Shown here one piece after another: positions 1 to 10,505 of a stretch of 64,000 nt of DNA. This stretch comes from Schistosoma mansoni (lineage: Eukaryota > Platyhelminthes > Trematoda > Strigeidida > Schistosomatidae): NCBI RefSeq assembly GCF_000237925.1, contig NW_017386006.1:496001-560000 (forward strand), written 5' to 3'. Every line of letters starts with the position of its first letter. Position 1 is the first letter of the stretch. A program made the translations under genes and the position numbers. Under the pieces are notes generated by a model that did no database searches, had not been told where the DNA came from, and saw nothing but the letters and a program-made list of their open reading frames with translations.

Positions 1-594
1 TTTGTTCTCTAGCATGAGACGCTTAAAGCATTTTAGGCTTGTTAATCAAATAATGCCTTGCTTCACATTCTGTTTGTAGATGATCTGTATCGAATGATCA
101 GAAGCCTACTCGAGTTAGGCGGGAATCGTGTGACCAACCGGTTAACGTGAAAATCACAGCTCACAGTTTGTAATCAACGTGCCTTATTCATTCGTCATAT
201 TCACATAATATGGCTATTTCGGTGACCGTGCAACATAAACGATGTTATTACAGTTATATATTGGCAACACTAGGTACACGAAACAGATTGCGACCACCAC
301 CATATAGGCCAGTCCATAGGGCGTTAATTAACTGATGCTCATTGTTTGTACTTGACCCTAACGAAGACCTCCCAACTGTCTGGCATTCAGTGACACGACT
401 GCAGGATGATTTAGGCTACAGTCCAGTGACATTTCACTTGCCCTAGATTCTAATTGTAGATCAAAGAAACACATCGACCAAACAAAATGATTTTTTCGTT
501 TATTTTTACTTATAATAAGGGGAAATCATAACTACTCACTTGAGTCTATTAGTCCTCAAGGAGAATGGATGTTGCATTTCCGCTCCTCTGATCA
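1..594. other. No gene recognised
   Basis: AT-rich sequence with no open frame of note and no repeat shared with the rest of the window that I could see. Confidence 0.4.
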
Positions 595-1018
595 TTGAAC
601 TCTTCTACGCCATACACACCGACAAATGTAATTCAAGACAAATAGTATAGCAGCAGTCTCTGAAGCAGTAGGCACCAACTTGCACAGGCGAAGAAGCAAT
701 ATCTTCAAATAAAACAAGGAGAACACCAACCCAATCACACTTGATGGAGAAACTCTGGAAGAGATGGAAACATTCACGTACCTGAAAAGCATCATCGATG
801 AACAAGGAGGATCCGGCACAGATGTGAAGGCACGGACTGTCAAATTCAGGTCAGCATTCCTACAGTTTAAGAACATATGGATTTCGAAACGGCTGTCAAG
901 CAATATCAAAGTCACAATCTTCAATACGAACGTCAAGATAGTTCTACTGTAAGGAGCTAAAACTTCGAGAACTACGACAATCAAAACAGAAGGAGTACAA
1001 GTATTCCTAAACAACTCT
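595..1018 (+). mobile_element. RTE-type LINE fragment, C-terminal part of reverse transcriptase
   Basis: The plus strand encodes, across two frames, a stretch collinear with the post-catalytic region of RTE-type reverse transcriptases in this window: LDGETLEEMETFTYL, then EQGG, then IFNTNVK. The same stretch recurs at 37.1-37.5 kb and 22.4-22.7 kb. It lacks the catalytic YADD and the endonuclease, and it carries frameshifts and stops, so it is a dead fragment. The open frames on the opposite strand here are shadows. Confidence 0.85.
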
Positions 1019-2138
1019 CCACGTTAGATATACAATATCACTTGGCTCGATTGATATAATGAGATCAAAGAGAAATTTCAGGCGTCTTTACTCATCGTGA
1101 TTTTTGATTAACTTAACAAATTTCAGTTTGCAGTACATTCGTCTGGTTTCTAATATTAGTCAGCTGTTTGTTCAACCTACCCCGAATCTTGTTTCCTCAT
1201 TTATAAATAAAACTCAGCATTTTGGTCACCAAGTCACTGTTACAACAAACAACGCGGTTAAATCAATGCTTCATTTTGATGAAGATTTATTCGTTAGATC
1301 TCATTTAATTCTCATCGTTTTACTAAAGGCATACTTACTCAAATAATCAAATCCGTAATCGCACTGAAAATCACAGATACACTTAACGAGGTAGCCGATA
1401 CATTTCCTGTTGCAATATGGAACATTTTCGTAATTGAGGAAAAGTTGACTCTAGACAATGTTCAAATTTTCTTTTATCAGATACCCCTCATTAATACTAT
1501 CCAGTCACTTCGAGCGAAATTCTAACGGAGCCCTGATGAATTTTAGAAAAATATTTCAAATGAATCAAATTTCGGCGTTATCATAACAGATGTTGCTTGT
1601 TCTTACAATTTATTTGTCTCTAGTGAATGCCTTAATCATGGTGATGCACAAATTTTCAATGGGTTCGAATCTAATTATAGTTCCAGTGGACCCATATCAA
1701 GTGTCATTTATCGTCACAACCCATTCAGCTCTAGTCAGTGGGAGAAAATTGTTTTGAATAAGTCACATTCTGATCACATTTTAGATGTCATTGTAGCAGA
1801 TGTTGGGTGATCTCATACCTCATATGTGTTACATAGAAACTCTCCTTAATGTTACTGAAAATCAACTGACGTAACAAGTGTTTGCGAAGCAGTCGCGAGA
1901 CCAGAATGCCCAGGAGTGACAAAAGAAGCCTTCAAACTCTGTGTATACCCACACGCCTTAATATGCATATGTAATGAAGATCCTAGTAATATTAAAGAAG
2001 TTCAGGTCAATAAAGTCACATTAATTGTAATAAGGGTATATTGAAGCGACAACATTGTTTCATGGATGAGGGAAAATCATATATGCAGTGAACGAAGGAT
2101 ATGTAGTAGACGATAAGTCGCCATTAACTATAATCACT
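1019..2138. other. No recognised gene; one unidentified coding-like frame inside
   Basis: Apart from the open frame at 1547-1810, listed separately, I see no gene and no repeat family I can name. Confidence 0.4.
1547..1810 (+). pseudogene. Unidentified open frame, coding-like remnant
   Basis: An 87-codon frame opens directly after a TAG and closes with TGA at 1808-1810, with no early ATG. Its composition looks like real protein, with runs such as SSSGPISSVIYRHNPF and a final stretch WEKIVLNKSHSDHILDVIV. The ending loosely resembles the part of CR1-type endonucleases before the SDH motif, where a strand 'hILDLIFT' is common, but I cannot confirm this. There are no splice sites I trust. It could be an exon, a LINE relic or chance. 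Confidence 0.25.
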
Positions 2139-2139
2139 A

Positions 2140-2455
2140 CTGCAGGAAGATTACTTGCCAGGTATTAGTTTGTATCCCTTCGTAAGCCAAAAACCAGAAG
2201 GCAGTGGACGTTTGTAATAAGATATATTTGTAGGCGATCTCGCGGTATCGAAAGAATACGGAAATCGTGCCAAAGTTTACACGCGGAACTACTGAGCGTA
2301 CGCAAGCTCGTGCAAGGTCACAGACAACGGGAGAATGTGTATGTAATGTACACTTAAACAAACAGGTACAGTAAAACAATCACTGGCACAATTGGTTATA
2401 ATGATAATAATTGTTTTCATTATACCAATCACTTTCTCGTCACAAAAGTAGGTCA
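2140..2455 (-). repeat. 3' LTR remnant of the gypsy element
   Basis: It aligns by eye with the solo LTR at 16.36-17.22 kb (shared blocks TAGGCGATCTCG/TTGGCGATCTCG, GGTATCGAAAGAATAC, AAAACAATCACTGG) and with 4905-5068. Its exact ends are not fixed; no clean TG...CA border was found. Confidence 0.6.
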
Positions 2456-3028
2456 CTATAAGAACCCCCGCTAGAAAGGGTTTACACTTTCGATAACTGG
2501 CTGTTTTGTTCCCGGGACTGATCAGCAAACGTGCGACTGTAAGACGTAGTGGTTGTCAGAAGAGAAAGCGATCGTTGATCCCTGAGTTGCCACCAAACGT
2601 CTTTTACGTACAACGTTACCAGGAGGGACGTGCTGTATTTTTGGTTCGAGTTAGCGTACCACACCAGAGGGGTTTGTATCCAAGATCTGGGGATTGTGTT
2701 CGCAAGGGTCTGGATCAGAAAACGCTACAGACATAGGACGAAACCAAATCGAGCCAAGAAACCGGAAGCGACCATAATAACCAAGTTCGAGACCGAAAGT
2801 ACGACAGATATATTTGGAGTCAGAAACATCGACTGGGTGTGTTGACAAGAGCCTGGGTGATCAGGCTAGCTTTCGCCAAGATTGACTGAAGTCGACAGTA
2901 CCAACAGCGCGATGGTCGAAGGCGTGGGCTCAGGATAAAGAAAAAAATTCAGAGAAAAAAGAGAAAGGTGTAGCATGTATGTGGTGTAGGGATAGAGTTC
3001 TTTACCGTATCCGTTGTTGATTGAGAGG
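2456..3028. other. Region between LTR remnant and pol
   Basis: Probably the 3' untranslated part of the gypsy element, with a polypurine-rich stretch at about 2938-2965 (plus strand). No coding sequence is recognised; the open frames in three phases do not match any domain I know. Confidence 0.35.
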
Positions 3029-3505
3029 TCAATCGCGAAAGCGTACGGGTAGGTGTACTCGACAACCGGAACGTGTGATGGCAGTCTCATTCGTACCTTG
3101 TGAGACTGCAATCTTATCCGAAGTCAAGGGCGGCGTGGTCCGCTGATCTGGGAGGGAGACGGACGTCTCGTCCGTAGATGGTGCAGATGACACGTGCTGT
3201 TGACTGGGACGTAAGAACGAGGTCTCTGATGTATCTGGCGTGGGATCCAAAGTGGATGTAGGGATCCCGCCGGAAGGTTTGGTGGGCATAGCATTGAGTC
3301 TCGATTTATCAGGTAGGGTACTGTCATCGACGTATGACGACTTGAGACGATCAATGCTGACTATCTGGATGCAGTCGTGTCGATCAACCCTGAAGGTTTT
3401 TCGTGGCAGGAAATCACGTGAAAAGGTCCTTCGTGAGGTTGTTATAAAGGTTTGCGTACCGAATCTACTCGTATGAAAACATGTGAACAGGTAGATAACT
3501 TTCAA
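3029..3505 (-). pseudogene. Gypsy integrase C-terminal tail, frameshifted
   Basis: This frame continues the integrase of the neighbouring pol in a different phase, so a frameshift separates them near 3502. The key block is FRVDRHDCIQIVSIDRLKSS, the 'V-IDRLK' end typical of the integrase C-terminal (GPY/F-like) region of Boudicca/CsRn1-type elements. Downstream it runs into a proline- and threonine-rich tail. It is a broken remnant of a polyprotein, not a free gene. Confidence 0.65.
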
Positions 3506-4926
3506 GGGAGGGCGACCTGTCGATGTTGTATTCCAGTTGACACCGGAGGCAGTGTTCTCATATATTCAGATAACCGTTGGACGTAGCCCGATTTACCGAA
3601 ATGGTTATTGCTCTGTGGTGTGAAAAATTTCCCAGGTAGACTCAATGTCGTGCCACATACAAGTTGAGTGGCGGAACATTGAATATCTGCCTTTAAGCAC
3701 GTTCTGATACGTAGGAGGAGGAGTGGTAAGGTTTCGTACCAATTGTTGTTTCCGTGTGCTCGAAGGGCAATTTTAAGTCGGCGATGAAACCATTCAGCTA
3801 AACCATTTGATGCTGAGTGGTAGGCGGTAATGTGTATCCGTTCCGTACCAAGCAGCCGGGTTAGCAAGGAGAATAATTCGGACTCGAATTGTTGTCCTGG
3901 GTCAGTTGTGACAGTCGAGGGACAACCGTACAACGCTATCCATCGTTCTACGAAGCGGTGAGCAACTGTCTCCGCCGTAATAGACGTGATGGGGATAGCT
4001 TCGGGCCATCTTGTGAAACGATCGATGCACGTCAGCATGTGATCATACCCTTGCGATTGTGGTGATGGTACCACAATGTCTATATGAATGTGATCAAAGC
4101 GAGCATTAGGCGTAGCGAACGTGCCGATGGGGGCAGTTACATGCCTGTACACTTTTGATCGTTGACATTGTAAGCATTGCTTTACCCATATACGGACATA
4201 TTTATTCATGGACGGACAGACGTATCGTGCAGCAATATGGTGTAATGTGGCTGAGATACCTGGTTGAGACAGTCCATACAGAGCATCAAAGACGAGACGA
4301 CGACAGGCAGAGGGTAAAATAGATCGAAGAAGACTAGTAGAAGTATCACGCGGAAAAGTACCTGAGCTGGTAGCTAGGGGTACTTCCAGGCACTGAAGGA
4401 ATGTAGAATGTTGTGCTTCTGTACAAGAGAGATCGCTTGCTTGAGAAGCGGCCATAGCAGAGAGATCAAGCACCAGTAAATTAACTCCATTCACTTGGAA
4501 ACGTGACAGAGCATTGGCAACATAGTTTGAATTGCCTATAACGTTACGAAAGTCTGTCATGAACTGAGAGATATAGTCCAAATGTCTGCACACTCGTGGT
4601 GAGTAGCGGTCAGACTTGGTATGTAGAGCATACGTTAAGGGCTTATGGCCGGTGAATAAGATGAAATCATGACCTTCTACTGAGTGCCGGAAATGGTTGA
4701 TGGCACAGTAGGCTGCTAGCAGTTCACGGCCAAACGCGCTATATCTCATCTCAGTGGGAGTGAGGCGTCGTGAGAGAAATTTGAGAGGTTGCCAACTTCC
4801 GGAGATGTTATGTTGCATAACGGCTCCTATGTCGAAATCCGATGCATCAACTACTATACTAGGAGTAGCTGATGGGTCAGCATGAGCGAGGAGTGTGGCT
4901 TGAGCGGAACTACTGAGCGTACGCAA
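3502..4926 (-). pseudogene. Gypsy pol fragment: RNase H and integrase
   Basis: A 474-codon frame. RNase H lies at about residues 20-130: the first Asp (VDASDFDIGAVMQ) and the Glu (RELLAAY) are present, but the usual FTDHKPL is FTGHKPL, so a catalytic Asp is lost. The integrase follows. Its zinc-binding region has SQPG where the family has SHPG, so the first His is missing, while the QCLQC cysteines remain. The catalytic DD35E triad is complete, with exactly 35 residues between the second Asp (TTDPGQQF) and the Glu (NGLAEWFHR). The frame starts inside the repeat shared with the LTR remnant, so the real N-terminal part is missing. Several lesions make it inactive. Confidence 0.85.
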
Positions 4927-5068
4927 GCTCGTGCAAGGTCACAGACAACGGGAGAATGTGTATGTAATGTACACTTAAACAAACAGGTACAGTAAAACAA
5001 TCACTGGTACAATTGGTTATAATGATAATAATTGTTTTCATTATACCAATCGCTTTCTCGTCATAAAA
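4905..5068 (-). repeat. 5' LTR-like remnant of the gypsy element
   Basis: Nearly identical to 2283-2440, in the same orientation. It is fused directly to the RNase H coding part, which marks a deletion or recombination point at about 4905-4926. Confidence 0.6.
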
Positions 5069-5774
5069 GTGGGACACCACAGATCAAAGCATAGAAGTCA
5101 GGAGTTTAAATAGATTTTTTCAAACGAGGCTGAAAAAACCAACCTCAACACGATCAAGTGACCAGCCGAGATCCCAGGGAGTACGACAAAGGACAACCTT
5201 CCGAACAGACTCTCCTTGGGAAGCATATTCTCACATATTCCTTTAAGAAAGGGCAGGTGACATGACGGGATTAAAAAGCAAAATTACCTCCCTTTATTAT
5301 TGTGATTTTTGTCCAACATTACTTCCATCGTAATTCAGCGTGACAATTACCCAGTGTAGTATTTGTTTTGTTTTCCTGTAAGGTATTTTATTATGTACAA
5401 CATACGATATTCTTTTAAATTAACATGAACTACGCTCAGGATGACATAAAGTATGTGATTTGTTATATCTCTAAGTATATTTCATATATGCGATTTTATT
5501 AATCAAATAAGTTTGAAATCAATATATAAATGAGTGTATTTTCGACTGCAGTCATCGTCGTGTTTTCGGTTTAATAAATCTTTCACTTGTACCAGGCTTA
5601 GTGTTTTTACGTAGCATCGTGAGAATTGCAGTGATTTCTCGTTCTACAAGAATAAGTAATAAGAAATCCCCTTATAACAATCAGCGACGACCAGATATAA
5701 CAATTGGCGAATCAGTCATAACAGTCGACCACCAATCATAGAAATTGGCGACGAGAATTTCGGAAAAAAGAAAG
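5069..5774. other. Unassigned region with LTR-end-like sequence
   Basis: No gene seen. Around 5565-5760 there is an AATAAA followed by several diverged copies of a unit like ATAACAATTGGCGA, the last reading ATTGGCGACGAG. An LTR end in TAACA followed by TGGCGAC would fit an LTR/primer-binding-site junction, but the rest of the element is not visible. Confidence 0.3.
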
Positions 5775-6095
5775 TCATAACACGGATACCATCAGCAATA
5801 GCCTACTATGGGAGAGAGCAAACCAGCTTCCAAGTGAAGAGGAGATTAGGAAAAGATGTTGGAAGTGGATAAAACATACATTTCGGAAATCACCAAACTG
5901 CATCACGAGGCATGCCCTTACTTGGAATCCTGAACGGAAACCAAAACAAGGAAGACGAATGAACACACTGCATTGAGAAATGGAAGCAGACATGGAAAGG
6001 ATGAGCAGCAACTGGAGAGGATAACTCAGGACAGAGTTGGATGGAGAATGCTGGTAAGTGTTTCTCCACGAGGGGTGACAGATGTAAGTAAGTAA
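5775..6095 (+). mobile_element. RTE-type LINE fragment, extreme C-terminus
   Basis: The plus strand matches the end of the RTE reverse transcriptase seen also at 37.55-37.75, 22.75-23.05 and 14.62-14.94 kb: DTISN-LLWER, then [19 protein letters not shown], then QDRVGWRML. Stops and small indels interrupt it. The 110-codon frame on the minus strand is antisense. Confidence 0.8.
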
Positions 6096-6380
6096 ATTGG
6101 ACCGCATCCTACCTTAAAATAGAAAATAACAATTATACAAGATCAGGCCAAAAAGTGGCTGTGAGTATGAGATATTATAACTAATAAATTGGTAATAAGT
6201 TAATAATGATAAATCGTATAATAGTAATCAATAGTTCAAATGGAAGCTTATAATAATAGGAACATGAATATACATATAATATAGTCACTTAGTAGTTATA
6301 CAATAAGAATAAATATATGAAAACGGTCCATAATAGATCCTAGCCGTTAGCATTCACTTATTCTTTGTCCGGATATAACA
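6096..6380 (+). repeat. Partial LTR, same family as 19874-20428
   Basis: It shares an ordered series of blocks with the solo LTR at 19874-20428 (AAAATAGAAAATAA, TACAAGATC, GTGGCTGTG, AATAAGAATA) and ends in the same way with ...TAACA at 6380. The 5' half is missing; it is joined directly to the RTE fragment. Confidence 0.65.
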
Positions 6381-6429
6381 GTCGTCATAATCCAGTCGAA
6401 TACCAGAAGAAAGAGAAAGAGAGAGAGTA

Positions 6430-6640
6430 AACAGCCTAGTCGGTAACCGGTCTTTACTTCCAATGAGTCTATAAACTGTCCTCCATGCACCACTTCAAAC
6501 CGTAGTCCATCGTATGAATTCTGGGTGATATTGACGATCTTCTCAGGTACACCATAGTGTCGAAGAATGTTCCACTAGGTTTTCCTATCCACACTGTCAA
6601 ATGTTTTCTCTTAGTCAAGGAAGTTAACAAGTTCTATTTA
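6430..6640 (-). mobile_element. RTE-type LINE fragment, reverse transcriptase core
   Basis: On the minus strand the sequence encodes ...EKTFDSVDRK, then WNILRHYGVPEKIVNI and a following SYDGLRF, which is the region around RT motifs A and B of the RTE family seen at 22.0-22.1 kb. It is short and interrupted by stops. Confidence 0.7.
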
Positions 6641-8956
6641 GTTGATTGTTCAACAACAACCATACAGCTAGAGCATAAAAAAATAAAAATCTCACCAAGT
6701 TGAGTAATAAATAGGCTGGAAGGTTTTCTTTTAATACAATAATTGTGGTATTCATCTTAAATATATATAGATAGTGAAAGTCATTCACCTATGAAATTAT
6801 ACATATTTGGTTAATTAGGAAGAAATTTCAGGTATTTTGTTTCATGGTTGTTGAAATTACATATCATTATGCTTGTAAAAGTATATGTACCAGTCTGTTT
6901 CGTCATTAAGCTGTTATATGCACTACCTTTTTGTCCCCCAGATTTCTACAAATACCTAATTAATTAGGTCTTAATTTTCACTTCATTGGTTCAATCAGTT
7001 TAAGGAAAAGTGGATTACTACTACGAATAAATCAAAATACAATGGTCCCGTCAGCTTCTGAACATCATTAAGGATAAAAAAAGTACTGTGATTTTTCATG
7101 GAATGATCAATGGGAATTTAAAACATTCAAGGAACAATAAGTTAAAAGATTACCGCACATCGACTATAAAAAAGTCAAAATTAACCAGTTTGTGGAAATA
7201 CTGAATACTAAGCAAATCTAGTTTGGTTTTTTGAAATAATAATGGAGTGAATACAATAAAAAACGTTAAGACCAAAGTCCATTGAATCAACAAAGAATAA
7301 CTGATGATACGTATCATTTTGGCAAACAAACTATAAACTGTTTCTCTGCGTATTCTATATAGGCTTCTTCCATTTATGAGTCGATTTTTTTACTTGCAAT
7401 TTCCCTTATTTAGGAAAAAAATTGCCTCTAAATAATAAAAAGTTTTGGGAATATCTAACAAGTAAGGTTCCCAGGTTCAGAAATACCTCACATAATAAGC
7501 ATGTAGATTAGTCTTCAGTAGTAAGAATAGAAAATTGTGTGATCTATGTTTATTCCCGTGATTTAAAGCATTATGAAGATCCAAAATGGATTTGAATTTA
7601 AAGACAGACTTTGCCGAAACTACTTGCTCTGATTGAGAATTTCAGTAATCCAGGAATCCATAAAATAAACAAAGCTTCAGATTTGAGCTATTAGGTATCA
7701 GCTTTTATACTTTCTGAGAATATTTTCTCGTAGGATCAATCCTAAATGGAAGAAATAGCTAGGAACTATTAATAACAAAATCACTACTCATTATTTGGTA
7801 AGCTATTATTAGATCATCACATAACCAAAATTAAGTTGGTGGGAATAGATTAAGGAGTCTCCGTCTATCTTCATAGGATAGATTGTAAAACTCTTTTACC
7901 ACTTTATTCCCTAACCATTTAATGTTTGTCACGTCCTTGATCTGTCTACCCAATAATATACAAGACAGAACTTGTCTCGACATAGGTTAAGACCTTAACA
8001 TGATAGATTAACTGGTTTAACCTTGAGGCTAGAAATGAGTGAGTCCTAATTGAGACTAATTACATTGGGAAAGAGAGACGAGAACTATTCTACTATTTGG
8101 CTAGTTGACAAGCGAGAGAGGGGGAAAGAAAAAAAAGAATGAACGGGAACACTACTCGATTTATTACTGATTTTCAATTCAGTTTGCTAATATTGAAATA
8201 TTTAGATGTTCTTCAATAATAATTATATATGTGATAGGATAAATGACCTGAACTTTAAATTTGTATTTTCAGATTATTAAGTTTAAACTTTAGAAAGAAA
8301 TCAGCTGTTCAGTTAATCAGGATGTGAATGAATATTTTAGATAATAATAATAGTGATGATAATAATAATATACATTATATTCTATCCAAAGAATTCAGTT
8401 TAGGCTTAACTAGTAATCGTACCATTTATCATAGTGAATAACTTAAAAATAATACTTGGATTGTATTAGTTTAGAGCAAATGTAGAATGTAGACTGTATA
8501 TCCATTTTTCCAAGTTCAGTGTTTGTGCAGTGTTGAGCACGTTTCGAGCATTTTCCCATTCATTTAGTGTGTGAGCGATGTATATAAGAGCACTATGTTT
8601 TTTTTACTGAGGATTTCATTAAGAACTCTAGCTTCTACTTTATTTATTTGTTTTTCATCCGAGAAGCTGCGATGAGCTAAAGTGACATGTTCGTAGAGGA
8701 AAAATATGGATAGCGTCAGATGATTGGACCTAAATCCAAGGTGAAAATTATACACTTTTACGTAGTACTGACCCACTAAATAAACGGACAAATGCAATAT
8801 ATCACACATGTGTCGAAAACTAAGGAAAGGATGAATACCCTCACTCTTGAATTGACAACCAGCACTTTCATATCGCTCCATATTTGAACGACCATATAGC
8901 GTTTAGAACTTTAACATAATGAATGTAATTTATAGTTCACTAAGGTTTTTGTAATT
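6641..8956. other. AT-rich stretch without recognised genes
   Basis: I found no domain, splice-consistent exon series or repeat family. A 105-codon frame on the minus strand at 8564-8881 has mixed hydrophobic composition, no match I can name, and no supporting exon on either side. Confidence 0.45.
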
Positions 8957-9304
8957 GTTAGGAAAGCTCCGAAAAGCACGACGAAGCCTCTAGATGCTCT
9001 AAACGAGCTGAAGAGATTCCGTCCAATCGGGACCCGACATAACATTCTAGAATATCAGCGTGCCACGCTAAGATTGGAAAATCGCATAACTTGCCTCTTT
9101 TACTGATTGGCTGGATTGTAATAATGTTATAACCAATGCTAATAACAATAAATACCCATGTTTTTCTGTACGTTTTTGACTCTTACCAAATAATCGCTTC
9201 ACCTACTTCTTCTGTCTTTTGATTTGCGACTGTAGGGTTCTATACGTTCGACTACCGTTAGTTTTATATCGTATATCTTCCGTAATCAAGTAAACGACAT
9301 AACA
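8957..9304. repeat. Solo LTR (candidate), 348 bases
   Basis: It begins TGTTAGGAAAGC and ends GACATAACA, so it has TG...CA ends. It contains a polyadenylation-like CAATAAATA near 9147. The five bases before it (GTAAT) and after it (GTAAA) match at four of five positions, like an LTR-element target duplication. No internal coding part is attached, so it would be the product of LTR-LTR recombination. The family is not assigned, and no second copy was seen here. Confidence 0.55.
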
Positions 9305-9519
9305 GTAAATATGATAATCTTCTAGTCAGCATTCTATGCAAAATGGACAGATTAAAATATGAAATATTAAATTCACAATTTTATTTACCAATTCACAGTT
9401 TTTTTACTAATAATATTTGACAACTATCATATAATCAGAAAAAGTTTTGTGGAGATTTCAGTATTTTCATAGTTGAAATCACGAGTAAATTGTAGCTAGA
9501 CCACTATGGAAAACCGAAG

Positions 9520-9565
9520 GCACTGGACGGCCGTTTCGTCCTATTGTGGGACTCATCAGCAGTGC
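9520..9565 (-). ncRNA. Hammerhead ribozyme, core intact
   Basis: Read on the minus strand: stem I strand GCACTG, core CTGATGA, stem II GTCC...GGAC with a CACAATA loop, core GAAA, then CGGCCGTC, then stem I closing strand CAGTGC. All conserved core bases and a GTC cleavage triplet are present. The stem III segment ACGGCCGT is self-complementary with no room for a loop, a form that in related hammerheads works best as a dimer. Confidence 0.8.
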
Positions 9566-9736
9566 GCATCCACGAACTCGCATTGCGAGATTCGAACGGT
9601 TGCTCAAATTTCGTGGATTGGTTGAAGTTAGACATCAACACCGTTGGATGCCGGCTTAGTGGTCTATCAGTTAAGTGCTCTGGCGTGAGATTGGTAGGTC
9701 CTGGATTCGAATCTCGCGAGGAGGGGTCGTAGATGC

Positions 9737-9782
9737 GCACTGCTAAGGAGTGCCAAAACTGAACGAAACGGCCGTCCAGTGC
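9737..9782 (+). ncRNA. Hammerhead ribozyme remnant, core mutated
   Basis: The mirror copy in the right arm. Stem I (GCACTG/CAGTGC), GAAA, stem III and the GTC triplet are kept, but the CTGATGA core reads CTAAGGA and stem II no longer pairs well. I expect no cleavage. Confidence 0.7.
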
Positions 9783-10132
9783 TTCTAGGTTTTTCATGGT
9801 GGTCTAGCTTCAATTGACTCATGATTTCAACTATGAAAAAACTATCAAATACCAAATTGTAAAACTTCTTATTATTCAGCTTGAATGCCTCACATTTTAA
9901 TTAAATACTACATTCATTTACTGATTTCAAGAATCTAACTAAACTGTTTACTAGTGCTTAAACATATTTATGTAACAACTAATTCTAATTACCTTAAATA
10001 ATTCTAAAACATATGACATAAGAAAAATGTTGTGCACTGTTAATAACATTCATCCATAGTTCACATTTATTTCTTAAATTAAGTATTAAGTATTTTCATT
10101 TTAAAACTCTCATATATATTAGTAAAGGTGTT

Positions 10133-10157
10133 GTCCTGGATTCCACTGCTAGCCACT
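10133..10157 (+). repeat. Smα-like repeat, left piece split by the LTR element
   Basis: It reads GTCCTGGATTCCACTGCTAG followed by CCACT, the end of the hammerhead region of Smα-type repeats, also seen at 59.72-59.75 kb. The repeat continues at 13012 after the inserted LTR element. Confidence 0.65.
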
Positions 10158-10472
10158 TGTTATAATTGTGTTTTTGCTATTTAAACGACCCAGCTATTCC
10201 TATTGCTTAGTATTCTTATACGATGCCACTCGACAAGACCCCAAAATCAGAACACGTTGAACAGGAATGAAATTGTATTCAAAATAATAATGATAAGTGA
10301 ACAGCAATCAATAGTTTAAATAATGTTCATATATTTATAGTATATACATAAGAAGCTTATAGATTTTTCTGCAATAATATGCCCGGGCTGATCGGTTTAA
10401 AATTAACCAATCAGCGCGCAGCAACACCATCATGCATAAAACATGCTTAATCCAATCTATATCCCACTAACA
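10158..10472 (-). repeat. 3' LTR
   Basis: 315 bases, TGTTAGTGG...ATTATAACA on the element strand. One base differs from the other LTR (near 10167 versus 12706), which implies a young insertion. Confidence 0.92.
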
Positions 10473-10505
10473 CCTCCCCTTTGAGCAGATTCGTAGGATC
10501 TGATG

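Larger units (their letters stand above)
2140..5068 (-). mobile_element. Truncated Ty3/gypsy LTR retrotransposon
   Basis: A pol fragment on the minus strand (about 3029-4926) lies between two direct repeats: about 2140-2455 downstream and 4905-5068 upstream. The shared part is about 160 bases, starting at an identical run with CGTACGCAAGCTCG in both copies. This layout fits 3' and 5' LTR remnants of one element that lost gag, protease and most of the reverse transcriptase. A related LTR stands alone at about 16.36-17.22 kb. The pol resembles schistosome gypsy elements of the Boudicca/Saci type; the exact family is not assigned. Confidence 0.75.
9464..9839. mobile_element. Palindromic hammerhead-bearing element
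   Basis: Two inverted arms of about 134 bases (9464-9597 and 9706-9839) flank a 108-base centre. Each arm carries a hammerhead ribozyme motif, and the arms point in opposite directions. The centre and right arm resemble a tRNA-type pol III promoter: an A-box-like TAGTGGTCTATCAG near 9658 and a B-box-like GGATTCGAATCTC near 9702. The outer arm sequence (CTCATGATTTCAACTAT) recurs at 16.08-16.21 kb and, more diverged, at 58.6 kb next to a Penelope-like fragment. Hammerheads in the terminal repeats of Penelope-like elements and in Smα repeats are established for schistosomes; the palindromic arrangement is what I see here. Confidence 0.7.

Noticed and set aside
9655-9720. A tRNA gene
   Set aside because: A- and B-box-like stretches are present, but no acceptor stem or anticodon arm can be folded; it is part of the hammerhead element.
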